Shown in pieces: positions 1 through 6,463 of a stretch of DNA of 24,177 bases (position 1 is its first letter; the number at the start of each line of letters is the position of its first letter). The notes beneath the pieces were generated by a model. The model worked only from the letters and a program-made list of their open reading frames with translations. It had not been told where the DNA came from and searched no databases. The stretch spans positions 1 to 24,177 of the forward strand of contig CAZNVB010000289.1 in the NCBI GenBank assembly GCA_964576265.1, in the 5' to 3' direction. Source of the DNA: CAZNVB01 sp964576265 (GTDB lineage Bacteria; Acidobacteriota; Aminicenantia; Aminicenantales; UBA8522). The position numbers and the translations under genes are program-made.

Positions 1-44
1 GCTAAAACCTCATGGGGACGAAGGTTGGCGTTGATCATCATCAT
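1..44 (-). CDS. N-terminal fragment of an unidentified protein, cut by the window edge
   Basis: Three consecutive ATG codons (44, 41 and 38 on the minus strand) follow a purine-rich ribosome-binding stretch containing GGAGGGG. They open a frame reading MMMINANLRPHEVLA up to the window edge. It lies about 57 bases after the rubrerythrin stop on the same strand, so it may be the next gene of the iron-sulfur operon. Only about 14 codons are visible and I do not recognise the protein. Which ATG is used cannot be decided; the second or third has better spacing from the Shine-Dalgarno sequence. Confidence 0.45.
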   Translation of the reverse strand, partial: MMMINANLRPHEVL

Positions 45-101
45 TCCCCTCCCCTCTCCAAGGCTCGATTTGAGCGAGCGAAGATTTGAATATGAAGAGC
101 C

Positions 102-605
102 TCAATATTTAACAAATTTCTCTTTCGGCGCGCCGCAGACGGGACATTTATCCGGCGCCTCGCCCTCGACCGTGAAGCCGCAGACGCTGCAAACATGAAT
201 CGGGAAATATTCCAGATCGCCACCTTTCTCGACCGCCGCTTTCGCTTTCTCATAGAGCCCGGCGTGGACTTTTTCCGCGGCCATGGCGGATTGAAAATAC
301 ATCACGGCCGCTTTCTCGCTCTGGTTCTCGGCGACCTTCAGATAGGCCGGGTACATCTCCGTGACCTCAAAATTCTCGCCCTCGAGGGCCGCCTGCAGAT
401 TGGCGGCGGTCTTGCCGATCCCGTTCAGGACCCGGAGATGATTCGTGGCGTGAACCTGTTCGGCAAAGCTATTCGCCCGAAAAAGCCTGGCCACGTTGGG
501 CAGTTTTTCTTTTTCCGCCGCGTCGGCAAAAGCCAGATATTTCAGGTGAGCCTGGCTTTCCCCGGCGAAGGCGCTCTTGACGTTTTCCTCGGTCATCTTT
601 TTCAT
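102..605 (-). CDS. rbr: Rubrerythrin
   Basis: A 167-residue rubrerythrin, a cytoplasmic non-heme diiron peroxidase of anaerobes that reduces H2O2 with electrons from rubredoxin-type partners. The N-terminal ferritin-like four-helix domain (about residues 4-130) shows the expected carboxylate and histidine ligands: E16, E49xxH52, E93/E97 and E111xxH114. The C-terminal rubredoxin-like domain has paired cysteines C139xxC142 and C154xxC157. Length is normal for the shorter rubrerythrins. The start lies 3 bases after the nadA stop, and its Shine-Dalgarno GAGGAGG is inside the last codons of nadA, so the two are probably translationally coupled. A second possible start, MTEENV, lies three codons in. 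Its place next to oxygen-sensitive Fe-S proteins suggests it protects them. Identification is secure; the physiological donor is inferred. Confidence 0.96.
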   Translation of the reverse strand: MKKMTEENVKSAFAGESQAHLKYLAFADAAEKEKLPNVARLFRANSFAEQVHATNHLRVLNGIGKTAANLQAALEGENFEVTEMYPAYLKVAENQSEKAAVMYFQSAMAAEKVHAGLYEKAKAAVEKGGDLEYFPIHVCSVCGFTVEGEAPDKCPVCGAPKEKFVKY

Positions 606-608
606 TCG

Positions 609-1562
609 TCAAACCTCCTCAATGGCAATCATTTTTTCGATGGCCCCTCTGGCTCTCTGGCTGATCCCCGGAGGAACCTCGACCTTGAATTTCATTTCTT
701 CCATGGCCTCCCAGACCTTGCGGAGAGTGATTTTTTTCATGTTGGAGCACAAGGCGTCGGCCTTGAGAGGATAAAACATCGTCTGTCCGTTTTCAATTCT
801 CAGGCGATGGAGAATCCCGGTCTCCGTCCCGACGAGGACTTCCTTGATCGCTGTTTCCCTAGCCGCCCTGACCATGGAACCCGTGGACATGACCCGGTCG
901 GCCAGGTCGATGACCTCGGGCCGGCACTCGGGATGAACCCAGACTTCGGCCTCAGGATGTTCTCTTTTCCCGGCCAGCACATCCGCCGCCAGAAATCGGT
1001 CATGAACATAGCAGTAACCGTCCCAGGGGATAATTCGCTTACTGGTCTGGCGGGCGACGTAGGCGGCCAGGTTGCGGTCGGGGACGAACAAAATCTCATC
1101 ATCAGGCAGGGAATATACGACTCGGACGGCGTTCGACGAAGTGCAGCAGACATCCGCCTCGGCTTTAACTTCCGCCGTGGTGTTGACATAACAGACAACC
1201 GGCCTCCCCGGGTACCTCGATCTCCATTCTTTGAGCTCACGGGCGTTAATCATGTCGGCCATCGGGCAGCCGGCTTTCAGGTCGGGAAGAAGAACGATTT
1301 TCTCCGGGCAGAGAATGGCCGCCGTTTCGGCCATGAAATGAACGCCGCAAAAAACAACGACTTCCGCGTCGACCCGGGCGGCTTCCTGGCTCAGGCCGAG
1401 GGAATCCCCCACGTAGTCGGCGATCTCCTGGACCTCTCCGATCTGGTAATTATGGGCCAGGATGACGGCATTCCGCTTTCCCTTAAGCTCACGAATCCTG
1501 GCCACGACTTCGGACTTGGTCATCGCTTTCGATTCCCGATCAGTCTCTCCGCTTTCTGACAT
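609..1562 (-). CDS. nadA: Quinolinate synthase A
   Basis: NadA condenses iminoaspartate with dihydroxyacetone phosphate to quinolinate in de novo NAD synthesis and needs a 4Fe-4S cluster. The family motifs are clear: AHNYQ near residue 36, GDSLGLSQ near 52, YVNT at 125 and HPEC at 210. By alignment with characterised NadA proteins the cluster ligands should be C99 (AGCPMAD), C184 (DGYC) and C272 (LCSNM). The first ATG (1562) gives 317 residues and overlaps the upstream tusA-like gene by 23 bases. A second ATG at 1523 (MTKSEV) gives 304 residues, fits the usual NadA N-terminus better and lies just after the tusA stop, so 1523 is the likelier start. No nadB or nadC is in the window. Co-location with scaffold genes suggests the operon supplies the NadA cluster. 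Confidence 0.96.
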   Translation of the reverse strand: MSESGETDRESKAMTKSEVVARIRELKGKRNAVILAHNYQIGEVQEIADYVGDSLGLSQEAARVDAEVVVFCGVHFMAETAAILCPEKIVLLPDLKAGCPMADMINARELKEWRSRYPGRPVVCYVNTTAEVKAEADVCCTSSNAVRVVYSLPDDEILFVPDRNLAAYVARQTSKRIIPWDGYCYVHDRFLAADVLAGKREHPEAEVWVHPECRPEVIDLADRVMSTGSMVRAARETAIKEVLVGTETGILHRLRIENGQTMFYPLKADALCSNMKKITLRKVWEAMEEMKFKVEVPPGISQRARGAIEKMIAIEEV

Positions 1563-1773
1563 AAGCCCGAAAGATGTCCCCTTCCTCCTCGACGCCGAGA
1601 AATTCCTGGCCGCTCATTTTGCACCAGGCGGGCAGGTCGTCTCGAATCCCGGCGTCCGTGGACAACACCTCGAGGACCTCTCCGACTTTCATTTCCTTGA
1701 TTTTTTTGGCGGTCTGGATGATCGGCATAGGGCAGAGAAGTCCGAAACAATCGAGCTTGACGTCGGCGTTCAT
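1540..1773 (-). CDS. TusA-family sulfur carrier protein
   Basis: A 77-residue TusA/SirA-family protein. Members carry sulfur as a persulfide on the cysteine of a CPxP motif. Here the motif is C14-P-M-P after LDCFGLL, with an additional C9. Near the middle, LPAWC (C51) resembles the second cysteine seen in TusA relatives linked to sulfur trafficking. It sits 42 bases after the iscU-like stop, with GGAG upstream of the ATG, and its 3' end overlaps the longer nadA reading. Standing between a cluster scaffold and a Fe-S enzyme, it could bring sulfur to the scaffold. This is of interest because the neighbouring desulfurase homologue lacks its catalytic lysine. Family assignment is firm; donor and acceptor are inference. 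Confidence 0.9.
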   Translation of the reverse strand: MNADVKLDCFGLLCPMPIIQTAKKIKEMKVGEVLEVLSTDAGIRDDLPAWCKMSGQEFLGVEEEGDIFRAYVRKRRD

Positions 1774-1815
1774 TGGTCTCCGCTCTCGGCCGTCCGGATA
1801 AAGAACCAGCCGCGC

Positions 1816-2382
1816 TCAATGCCTCCCGAGCTCGGCCCCGCAGCTGGGACATGAATCCGCCCCTTTCTTGGCCAGGCCGCCGCAATGAGGACAGTCCTCA
1901 AATTCGAGATGGCAATGCTCGCAGATCGCCTTGAGCTCCTCGATCGGCCCCTCACAGTACGGACAGTAGCATTTCTCTTTCGCCGCTTCTGCTTCGACGG
2001 GCTTACCCTCGGCAGCCTGCTTTTTCTTGTAGTCGGCAATCGCGGCGTGGAGTGCGTCCGCTCCGAGGTTCGAGCAGTGAAGCTTGTTTTTCGGCAGCCC
2101 GCCGAGCTCCTCAGCCACCGTCGAGTTGGTGATCCTCATCGCCTCTTCCAGCGTTTTTCCCATCGCCATCTCGCTGACCATGCTGGAGACGGCGATGGCG
2201 GCGCCGCAACCGAACGTCTGGAATTTGATATCTTTCAGCCGATTGTCCTCGACTTTGATATAAAAGGTCATCATATCCCCGCAGACGGGATTCCCGACCT
2301 GGCCGACGCCGTCGGCGTCTTTGATCACCCCGACATTGCGCGGGTTCTGAAAATGGTCCATCACCTTGTCGCTGTAAATCAT
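1816..2382 (-). CDS. iscU: IscU-type Fe-S cluster scaffold with C-terminal zinc-ribbon extension
   Basis: A 188-residue protein. Residues 1-125 form a complete IscU scaffold, on which 2Fe-2S clusters are assembled. It has C34 and D36 in NPVCGD, C59 in TFGCGAA, and H102-C103 in LHCSNLGADAL, which are the usual cluster ligands. After a short Ala/Glu/Lys linker, residues about 145-188 add four CxxC pairs (CPYC, CEHC, CPHC, CPSC) typical of one double or two small zinc ribbons. Ordinary IscU is about 125-150 residues and has no such tail. The ATG overlaps the stop of the upstream nifS-like gene (ATGA), implying coupled translation and probably a stoichiometric complex. The tail could bind zinc, recruit clients or hold a further metal site; none of these can be told from sequence. 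Confidence 0.93.
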   Translation of the reverse strand: MIYSDKVMDHFQNPRNVGVIKDADGVGQVGNPVCGDMMTFYIKVEDNRLKDIKFQTFGCGAAIAVSSMVSEMAMGKTLEEAMRITNSTVAEELGGLPKNKLHCSNLGADALHAAIADYKKKQAAEGKPVEAEAAKEKCYCPYCEGPIEELKAICEHCHLEFEDCPHCGGLAKKGADSCPSCGAELGRH

Positions 2383-3560
2383 TTTTTTTGTTCCTCCAAA
2401 AATTTCGTGTACAGCGGGGACATCGCTCTCAACCGCTCAACGATCGGCGGGAAAACCTCGGCCAGATAATCAATATCCTCGGGCGTGATGTCATCAATCA
2501 AGCTGAAGACGAGTGATCCCTGGGCCAAAGCATGGTTAAGCCCCATGGCCAAAAGGACATGGGACGCTTTGAGAGCCCGGGAAGTGCAGGCCGAGCCGCT
2601 CGAAGCTGCGATTCCCTTCATGTCCAGGTTCAGGAGCATGGCCTCGCCTTCGATGAATTCGACGCAAAAACTGGCGTGGTGGGGGAGCCGCTTTTCGCGG
2701 TGACCGGTGAGATAAATCCTCTCCACGCGGCTGAGAAGGCGGTCAATCAACCGATCCCTCAAGCCGGCCATCCTGGCTGCACGCTCCGTGAGCGCCTCCC
2801 GGGCAAGATCGGCGGCCCGACCCAACCCGACAATCCCGGCCACATTTTCCGTCCCGGCGCGTCGCCCTCCTTCCTGGATGCCGCCGTCGACCAGGGGCAA
2901 AATCCGAGTCCCTTTCTTGATAAAAAGGGCAGCGCTTCCTTTGGGGCCGTAAAATTGGTCGCCGGCCAGGCTGAGGGCGTCGACGCCCAGCTCGACGACA
3001 TTGACCGGCATGTTGCCGATCGCGGCCACCGCATCTGTATGGAGGGGCACTCCGGCGCTGCGGCAGACGGCGGCGATCTCCGCCAGCGGCTCGACGGTGC
3101 CGACTTCGCTCGAGGCCAGGATGATCGAAACGAGCACCGTCTCTTTTTTGATCGCCCGCCGGACATCCGCCGGGTCGATCAGCCCCGACCCGTCCACCGG
3201 CACAAGGGTGATCGAAAAGCCGTGCTTTTCCAGGCTCTTCGCCGAATGAAGCACGGATTGATGCTCGATTGCCGAAAGGACAAGATGCTGGCCTTTATCC
3301 CGGCGGGCCAAGGCCATCCCCTTGAGGGCAAAATTGTTGGCTTCCGAACCGGATGCCGTAAAGAAGATCTCGCCGGCTTCCGCTCCAATGAGGCCGGCGA
3401 CTTGAGCCCGGGATTGCTCGATCGCCTCGAGAGCTTCCTGACCGATCCGGTGAAGGCTTTGCGGATTTCCGAACTTTTCACCGAGATAGGGCAGCATCGC
3501 GTCGCGCGCCCTCGGGTCGAGCGGCGTGGCCGCGATGTGATCGAGGTAAATTCTTTTCAT
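2379..3560 (-). CDS. NifS/IscS-like cysteine desulfurase homologue lacking the PLP lysine
   Basis: A full-length (393-residue) fold-type I aminotransferase of the NifS/IscS family. Family marks are present: FGNPQSLH near 30, ASGSEANN near 69, EH at 99-100, D176, RRAGTENVAGIVG near 233, and the mobile-loop cysteine C325 in SSGSACTS. The active site is heavily altered, however. The usual S-x-HK at the PLP lysine reads AGD201-Q202 before FYGPKG. The Gln that contacts the PLP oxygen is A179, the conserved ANNE is ASSE (S151), and the substrate-binding Arg of SLGR is D356 (SLID). A normal cysteine desulfurase reaction is therefore unlikely. Archaeoglobus fulgidus IscS also lacks the lysine and holds a cluster jointly with IscU through its loop cysteine; similar motifs suggest the same role here. 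The gene starts 5 bases after nfu and overlaps iscU by 4. Confidence 0.93.
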   Translation of the reverse strand: MKRIYLDHIAATPLDPRARDAMLPYLGEKFGNPQSLHRIGQEALEAIEQSRAQVAGLIGAEAGEIFFTASGSEANNFALKGMALARRDKGQHLVLSAIEHQSVLHSAKSLEKHGFSITLVPVDGSGLIDPADVRRAIKKETVLVSIILASSEVGTVEPLAEIAAVCRSAGVPLHTDAVAAIGNMPVNVVELGVDALSLAGDQFYGPKGSAALFIKKGTRILPLVDGGIQEGGRRAGTENVAGIVGLGRAADLAREALTERAARMAGLRDRLIDRLLSRVERIYLTGHREKRLPHHASFCVEFIEGEAMLLNLDMKGIAASSGSACTSRALKASHVLLAMGLNHALAQGSLVFSLIDDITPEDIDYLAEVFPPIVERLRAMSPLYTKFLEEQKK

Positions 3561-3565
3561 CTCGC

Positions 3566-3784
3566 TCAGACGGCGATGACTTCTTTGATCTCCGGGACTT
3601 CTTTCCTGAGCAGGCGCTCAATTCCCATCTTCAGGGTCATCTGCGACATCGGACAGCCGCCACAAGCGCCGGTGAGCCGGACCTTCACCACCCCGTCCTG
3701 GACCTCGACAAGCTCGACGTCTCCCCCATCGGCCATCAGAGCCGGCCGAACCTTGCTCAGAGCGGCTTCGACTTTTTCTTTCAT
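3566..3784 (-). CDS. Nfu-type Fe-S carrier (NifU C-terminal domain)
   Basis: A 72-residue stand-alone Nfu domain, which binds a 4Fe-4S cluster between two subunits and delivers it to client enzymes. It shows RPALMADGGDVELV and the CxxC motif ACGGCPMS (C41, C44). The ATG at 3784 is chosen because AGGAG lies at good spacing just upstream and because the conserved domain begins there. A longer in-frame reading begins at 3997, but that ATG overlaps a promoter -10 element and the extra residues show no conserved pattern. It is the first gene of the tightly spaced operon nfu, nifS-like, iscU-like, tusA-like, nadA, rbr, all on the minus strand. Confidence 0.94.
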   Translation of the reverse strand: MKEKVEAALSKVRPALMADGGDVELVEVQDGVVKVRLTGACGGCPMSQMTLKMGIERLLRKEVPEIKEVIAV

Positions 3785-3848
3785 GGGAGTCTCCTTTCTC
3801 CAATCCCTATCAATATAGCTTTCTCGGCCGAAATTTTCCACCACTGAC

Positions 3849-3907
3849 CAAAAGAACGGGGTCCGCGGCTCGGCGGTTCCCCCGGTCTTCATTGAAGCCG
3901 CGGCTTC
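3849..3907 (-). promoter_or_regulatory. Structured leader: terminator-like hairpin preceded by a palindrome
   Basis: Upstream of nfu, the minus-strand transcript can form a two-part hairpin. The outer stem CGGGG/CCCCG pairs 3880-3884 with 3857-3861, the inner stem CCGC/GCGG pairs 3873-3876 with 3863-3866, and TTCTTTT follows. Just before it is a 14-base perfect palindrome centred on CCGCGG (3894-3907). Its core recurs inside the hairpin, so alternative pairings are possible. This could be an attenuator or merely GC-rich structure. I could not assign it to a known riboswitch class. Confidence 0.35.
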
Positions 3908-3997
3908 TTTGATCCAGCACTTTCTCCCGCCTTGCCCTCGGAGGAAAAAAGATCTTCGCTCGTCGACGGCCGGAATAAGAGAATAACCACCTTTCAT

Positions 3998-4026
3998 ATT
4001 TTAGCCGAATGTCGATCCGAAATCAA
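3998..4026 (-). promoter_or_regulatory. Promoter of the nfu-nifS-iscU-tusA-nadA-rbr operon
   Basis: On the minus strand TTGATT (4026-4021) and TAAAAT (4003-3998) are separated by exactly 17 bases, a good housekeeping-sigma promoter. Transcription would begin near 3991, giving an nfu leader of about 205 bases. A second, weaker -10-like TATATT lies at 3817-3812, close to the gene, without a clear -35. Confidence 0.6.
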
Positions 4027-4045
4027 CTATTCCTATCGGAATAGT
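4026..4045. promoter_or_regulatory. Palindromic operator candidate abutting the Fe-S operon promoter
   Basis: ACTATTCC and GGAATAGT form perfect 8-base inverted arms around a 4-base spacer. The element touches the -35 box of the promoter. Its size and position fit a dimeric regulator. Rrf2/IscR-family proteins, which often sense Fe-S status, bind palindromes of this general kind at Fe-S operons. No regulator gene is in the window, so the binding protein is a guess. Confidence 0.5.
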
Positions 4046-4063
4046 CAACTTTAATTTTTTCCT

Positions 4064-4951
4064 TTAGACAAGCTCTCCCCGGGCCACGGGAAAGACCCGG
4101 CCGCCGACCTGGACGGCGGTTTTCCCCTTCGTCTCTTCCGCCCGGAGAAGGAGGAGAGAGGGTCGACCGACCTCATGGCCCTGTTCCACCCGAAGATCGA
4201 CCCGGGCCGAACCGAAATAACGGGTCCGGACAAGATAACCGGCCAGGCAACCGTTGGCGCTTCCTGTCGCCGGGTCCTCGGGAACTCCGTAGCCTCCGGC
4301 AAAGACCCGGACGTGAAGGCTGTTTTTCGGGTTGCACGTCTCCGGGCAAAACACACAGACCCCCTTGGCCTCGAGACCTTCGATCAGCTTGATCATCCGC
4401 CGTCCCTCGACCCGGCATCTTCGGATCGCTTCGAGGGTCCGCAGGGGGACGATGAGGAACGGCAGCCCGGTCGAGACCTCGCGCGAAGGAAATTCTGGGT
4501 CGAAATCGGCGGGTCGGAGGCCGAGGGCCGGAGCGACATTCGCCGGCTCGACGGTTTTGCCGAAGCGCGGTTCGTTTTGCCTCATCCAGAGGATGTCGGG
4601 CCTCGCACCTCGATAGCTGAAGGTGACCGGAATCCGGCCGATCTTCAAGTTCAGGACAACCTCCTTCACCCGCTCCTTGAGAATGTCTTGCTGGATGACA
4701 AAAGCGGTGCCGAGCGTCGGGTGTCCGGCAAAGGGAACTTCCTGTCGAGGCGTAAAAATCCGGACGTCGAACCCGCCCCGGCTCGGCTCATCCCTGAGGA
4801 TGAAAGCCGTCTCGGAAAAATTGAATTCCCGGGCAATTTTCTGCTTTGTCCAAGGCGAAAGATCCCTCGCCCTCCGGACGACGGCCAGTTCGTTGCCGGA
4901 ATATTTTTCCTCGGCGAACACATCGACGATGACAAAAGGGCGACCTTTCAT
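4064..4951 (-). CDS. PhzF-family isomerase-like protein
   Basis: A 295-residue member of the PhzF/diaminopimelate-epimerase-fold family. It shows the catalytic glutamate E47 in NFSETAF, the N-domain motif PFAGHPTLGTA (73-83) and the C-domain motif EDPATGSANG (225-234). PhzF itself isomerises dihydro-3-hydroxyanthranilate in phenazine synthesis, but most family members have unknown substrates and no other phenazine gene is present here, so the substrate is left open. Its ATG overlaps the stop of the upstream DUF438 gene (ATGA), and it is the last gene of the run that starts with the ferritin-like protein. The 3' end is followed by the divergently used control region of the Fe-S operon. Confidence 0.9.
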   Translation of the reverse strand: MKGRPFVIVDVFAEEKYSGNELAVVRRARDLSPWTKQKIAREFNFSETAFILRDEPSRGGFDVRIFTPRQEVPFAGHPTLGTAFVIQQDILKERVKEVVLNLKIGRIPVTFSYRGARPDILWMRQNEPRFGKTVEPANVAPALGLRPADFDPEFPSREVSTGLPFLIVPLRTLEAIRRCRVEGRRMIKLIEGLEAKGVCVFCPETCNPKNSLHVRVFAGGYGVPEDPATGSANGCLAGYLVRTRYFGSARVDLRVEQGHEVGRPSLLLLRAEETKGKTAVQVGGRVFPVARGELV

Positions 4952-6423
4952 TTCTCATCCCAGTCGAGAAGCCTCCGTTCACCCTCGAGGGCTTGAATCG
5001 CTGTTACATCCTGGCTGACCTCAAGGCAACCGCAATATGTCCCGGCAGAGTCACGAACGGCAAAATAGCGGATAAAAATCAGGCGCTCGTTCATCCGGAT
5101 CCAGAAATTGGCCGAATCCCGGCTTCCCTCACGAAAAGCCGAAAGAATCCGGTTGACAAGGTGAACACTGGCCGGCGGATGGCAGTTCTGGACCTTTCGG
5201 CCGATGACGCCCGGGCTGCGGGGAAAGATTCGCTCCGCCGTTCCGGAATAATAGCGCACGGTGTCGGTTTCGTCGACGAAAGTGATGTCGACCGGAAGAT
5301 GAGTCAGCAGGAGGTCGATTTGCCGAGGAGTCAAAGATCCGACCGCCAGTTCGATCGAAGCTGTCGGCCTCTGGTAGGAGGGCAGAGGAGAAAGCTCATC
5401 CGGAGCGACGGAAGGCTGCCATTCCTTGCCCGGCTTGATCCAGGCAAACCCAATCTCCTCCTCCCCTTTCTTGACTCGGGCCCAGTCTGCTTCGCCCAGA
5501 GCTTCGAGGGTCATCGGCAAAAGGATTTTTTCTTCTTTATAAATCATATCGGCCAGAGCCGTGCCGAGCTTCCGCCCGGCGCCGATCACCGGCGCCGCCT
5601 CTTCTCGATCCAGACGAGGCTTCAGGTCGCGAAACATCGCCCGGATGTCATCATGGACGGCCCACATGACTTTGGACGGCCCGCTGATTCCTTTGGCCTC
5701 AAGGAGAGGAAAAAGCTGGTTCTCTTTGCGCCGATAATGTATTTCCACCTCCGAAAGGACAGCCAGCTGTTCCCTTACTTCAGGTTTGAGATTTTCCCAG
5801 GCGGTCTGTTCCGCTTCCAACCTGTTCAACAGATCGTTCCAGCGCTGCAAGTGCTTTTCTAGAGCTCGATTTTCCTCCATCAAGGTGTGAAGGGGATGAC
5901 CGGGAATCGCCGTGGGAAGAGATTGCCCGGCCAAGGATTCTTTAAACACCTGGACATGGACGTCGCAGAGACGCTTGACCTCCTCTTCGGGCATGCCTTC
6001 CTGGATGAGAGCTTGCTCCATTTCGGCAATCTCGGACGGGCTGACGTCCTGAATGAGCTCGCTGAAGCGCTTTTTCTGCGCCTCCAAATCCCCTCCCCGG
6101 TGAAGCTGGCGGATGATGTCTTTGAGCGTTTCCAGACGCGCGGCGCGGTCGGCGAGTTGAATTTTTGAGACAGGTCCCCGCTCGACTTCGACAAGATGTC
6201 CGGTCCGGCGCTCGATCTCGGCTCGGATTTTCTCCAGCAAGTCTGCCGGATCCATTCCGCCGAAGCCGGCCGCTTGTTGGATGCTGGCGACCCGACCGAC
6301 TGTCCTTCTCAGGACAGGATTCTTGAGCCGGGCAAACTGGGGTGAAAGGCCGGCGAGAAAATCGAGCAAAAAAGGATATTCTTTCAGAAGGTCGCCGATT
6401 TTTGTCTTCAGGCGTAAGATCAT
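4948..6423 (-). CDS. DUF438 / hemerythrin-like / PAS multidomain protein
   Basis: A 491-residue multidomain protein starting at the ATG at 6423, which is preceded by AAGGAGAG; a longer frame to 6609 lacks support and runs into purA. In order: a small DUF1858/ScdA-N-like helical domain (about 8-70), a DUF438 domain (about 93-165), a hemerythrin-like HHE domain (about 175-310), and a C-terminal PAS domain (about 372-480). HHE ligand candidates are H176, H179 and E183/E184 in GHPLHTLMEEN, H229 and E234, H257, and E297/E298. The PAS carries a CHPP motif (C414, H415). No kinase or output domain follows. Hemerythrin domains bind a diiron site that senses or handles O2 or NO. With the upstream ferritin-like/rubredoxin genes this suggests an O2 or NO response role, which is inference. 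Confidence 0.88.
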   Translation of the reverse strand: MILRLKTKIGDLLKEYPFLLDFLAGLSPQFARLKNPVLRRTVGRVASIQQAAGFGGMDPADLLEKIRAEIERRTGHLVEVERGPVSKIQLADRAARLETLKDIIRQLHRGGDLEAQKKRFSELIQDVSPSEIAEMEQALIQEGMPEEEVKRLCDVHVQVFKESLAGQSLPTAIPGHPLHTLMEENRALEKHLQRWNDLLNRLEAEQTAWENLKPEVREQLAVLSEVEIHYRRKENQLFPLLEAKGISGPSKVMWAVHDDIRAMFRDLKPRLDREEAAPVIGAGRKLGTALADMIYKEEKILLPMTLEALGEADWARVKKGEEEIGFAWIKPGKEWQPSVAPDELSPLPSYQRPTASIELAVGSLTPRQIDLLLTHLPVDITFVDETDTVRYYSGTAERIFPRSPGVIGRKVQNCHPPASVHLVNRILSAFREGSRDSANFWIRMNERLIFIRYFAVRDSAGTYCGCLEVSQDVTAIQALEGERRLLDWDEK

Positions 6424-6463
6424 CTGGCTCTCCTTTCCCTCTCCATTTAATCCCCGCTGGTTC

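Noticed and set aside
60..95. Short GCTC/GAGC inverted repeat after rubrerythrin as a terminator
   Set aside because: The stem is only four to five bases with no T run, and the next gene seems to start shortly after.
195..1559. A 454-codon plus-strand open frame opposite rubrerythrin and nadA
   Set aside because: It mirrors two well-conserved genes, has no family motifs, and arises from GC-rich codon structure on the opposite strand.
2532..3818. A 428-codon plus-strand open frame opposite nfu and the nifS-like gene
   Set aside because: It is antisense to two clear genes and its composition (scattered Arg, Asp, Gly) shows no domain.
3860..3960. T-box riboswitch in the nfu leader, suggested by GGGGGAACCGCC before a hairpin
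   Set aside because: The match to the T-box core is partial, no specifier stem could be recognised, and a T-box before an Fe-S carrier gene would be out of place.
3785..3997. An N-terminal extension of nfu (71 extra codons from an ATG at 3997)
   Set aside because: The ATG overlaps the promoter -10, the extension has no conserved features, and a good Shine-Dalgarno precedes the ATG at 3784.
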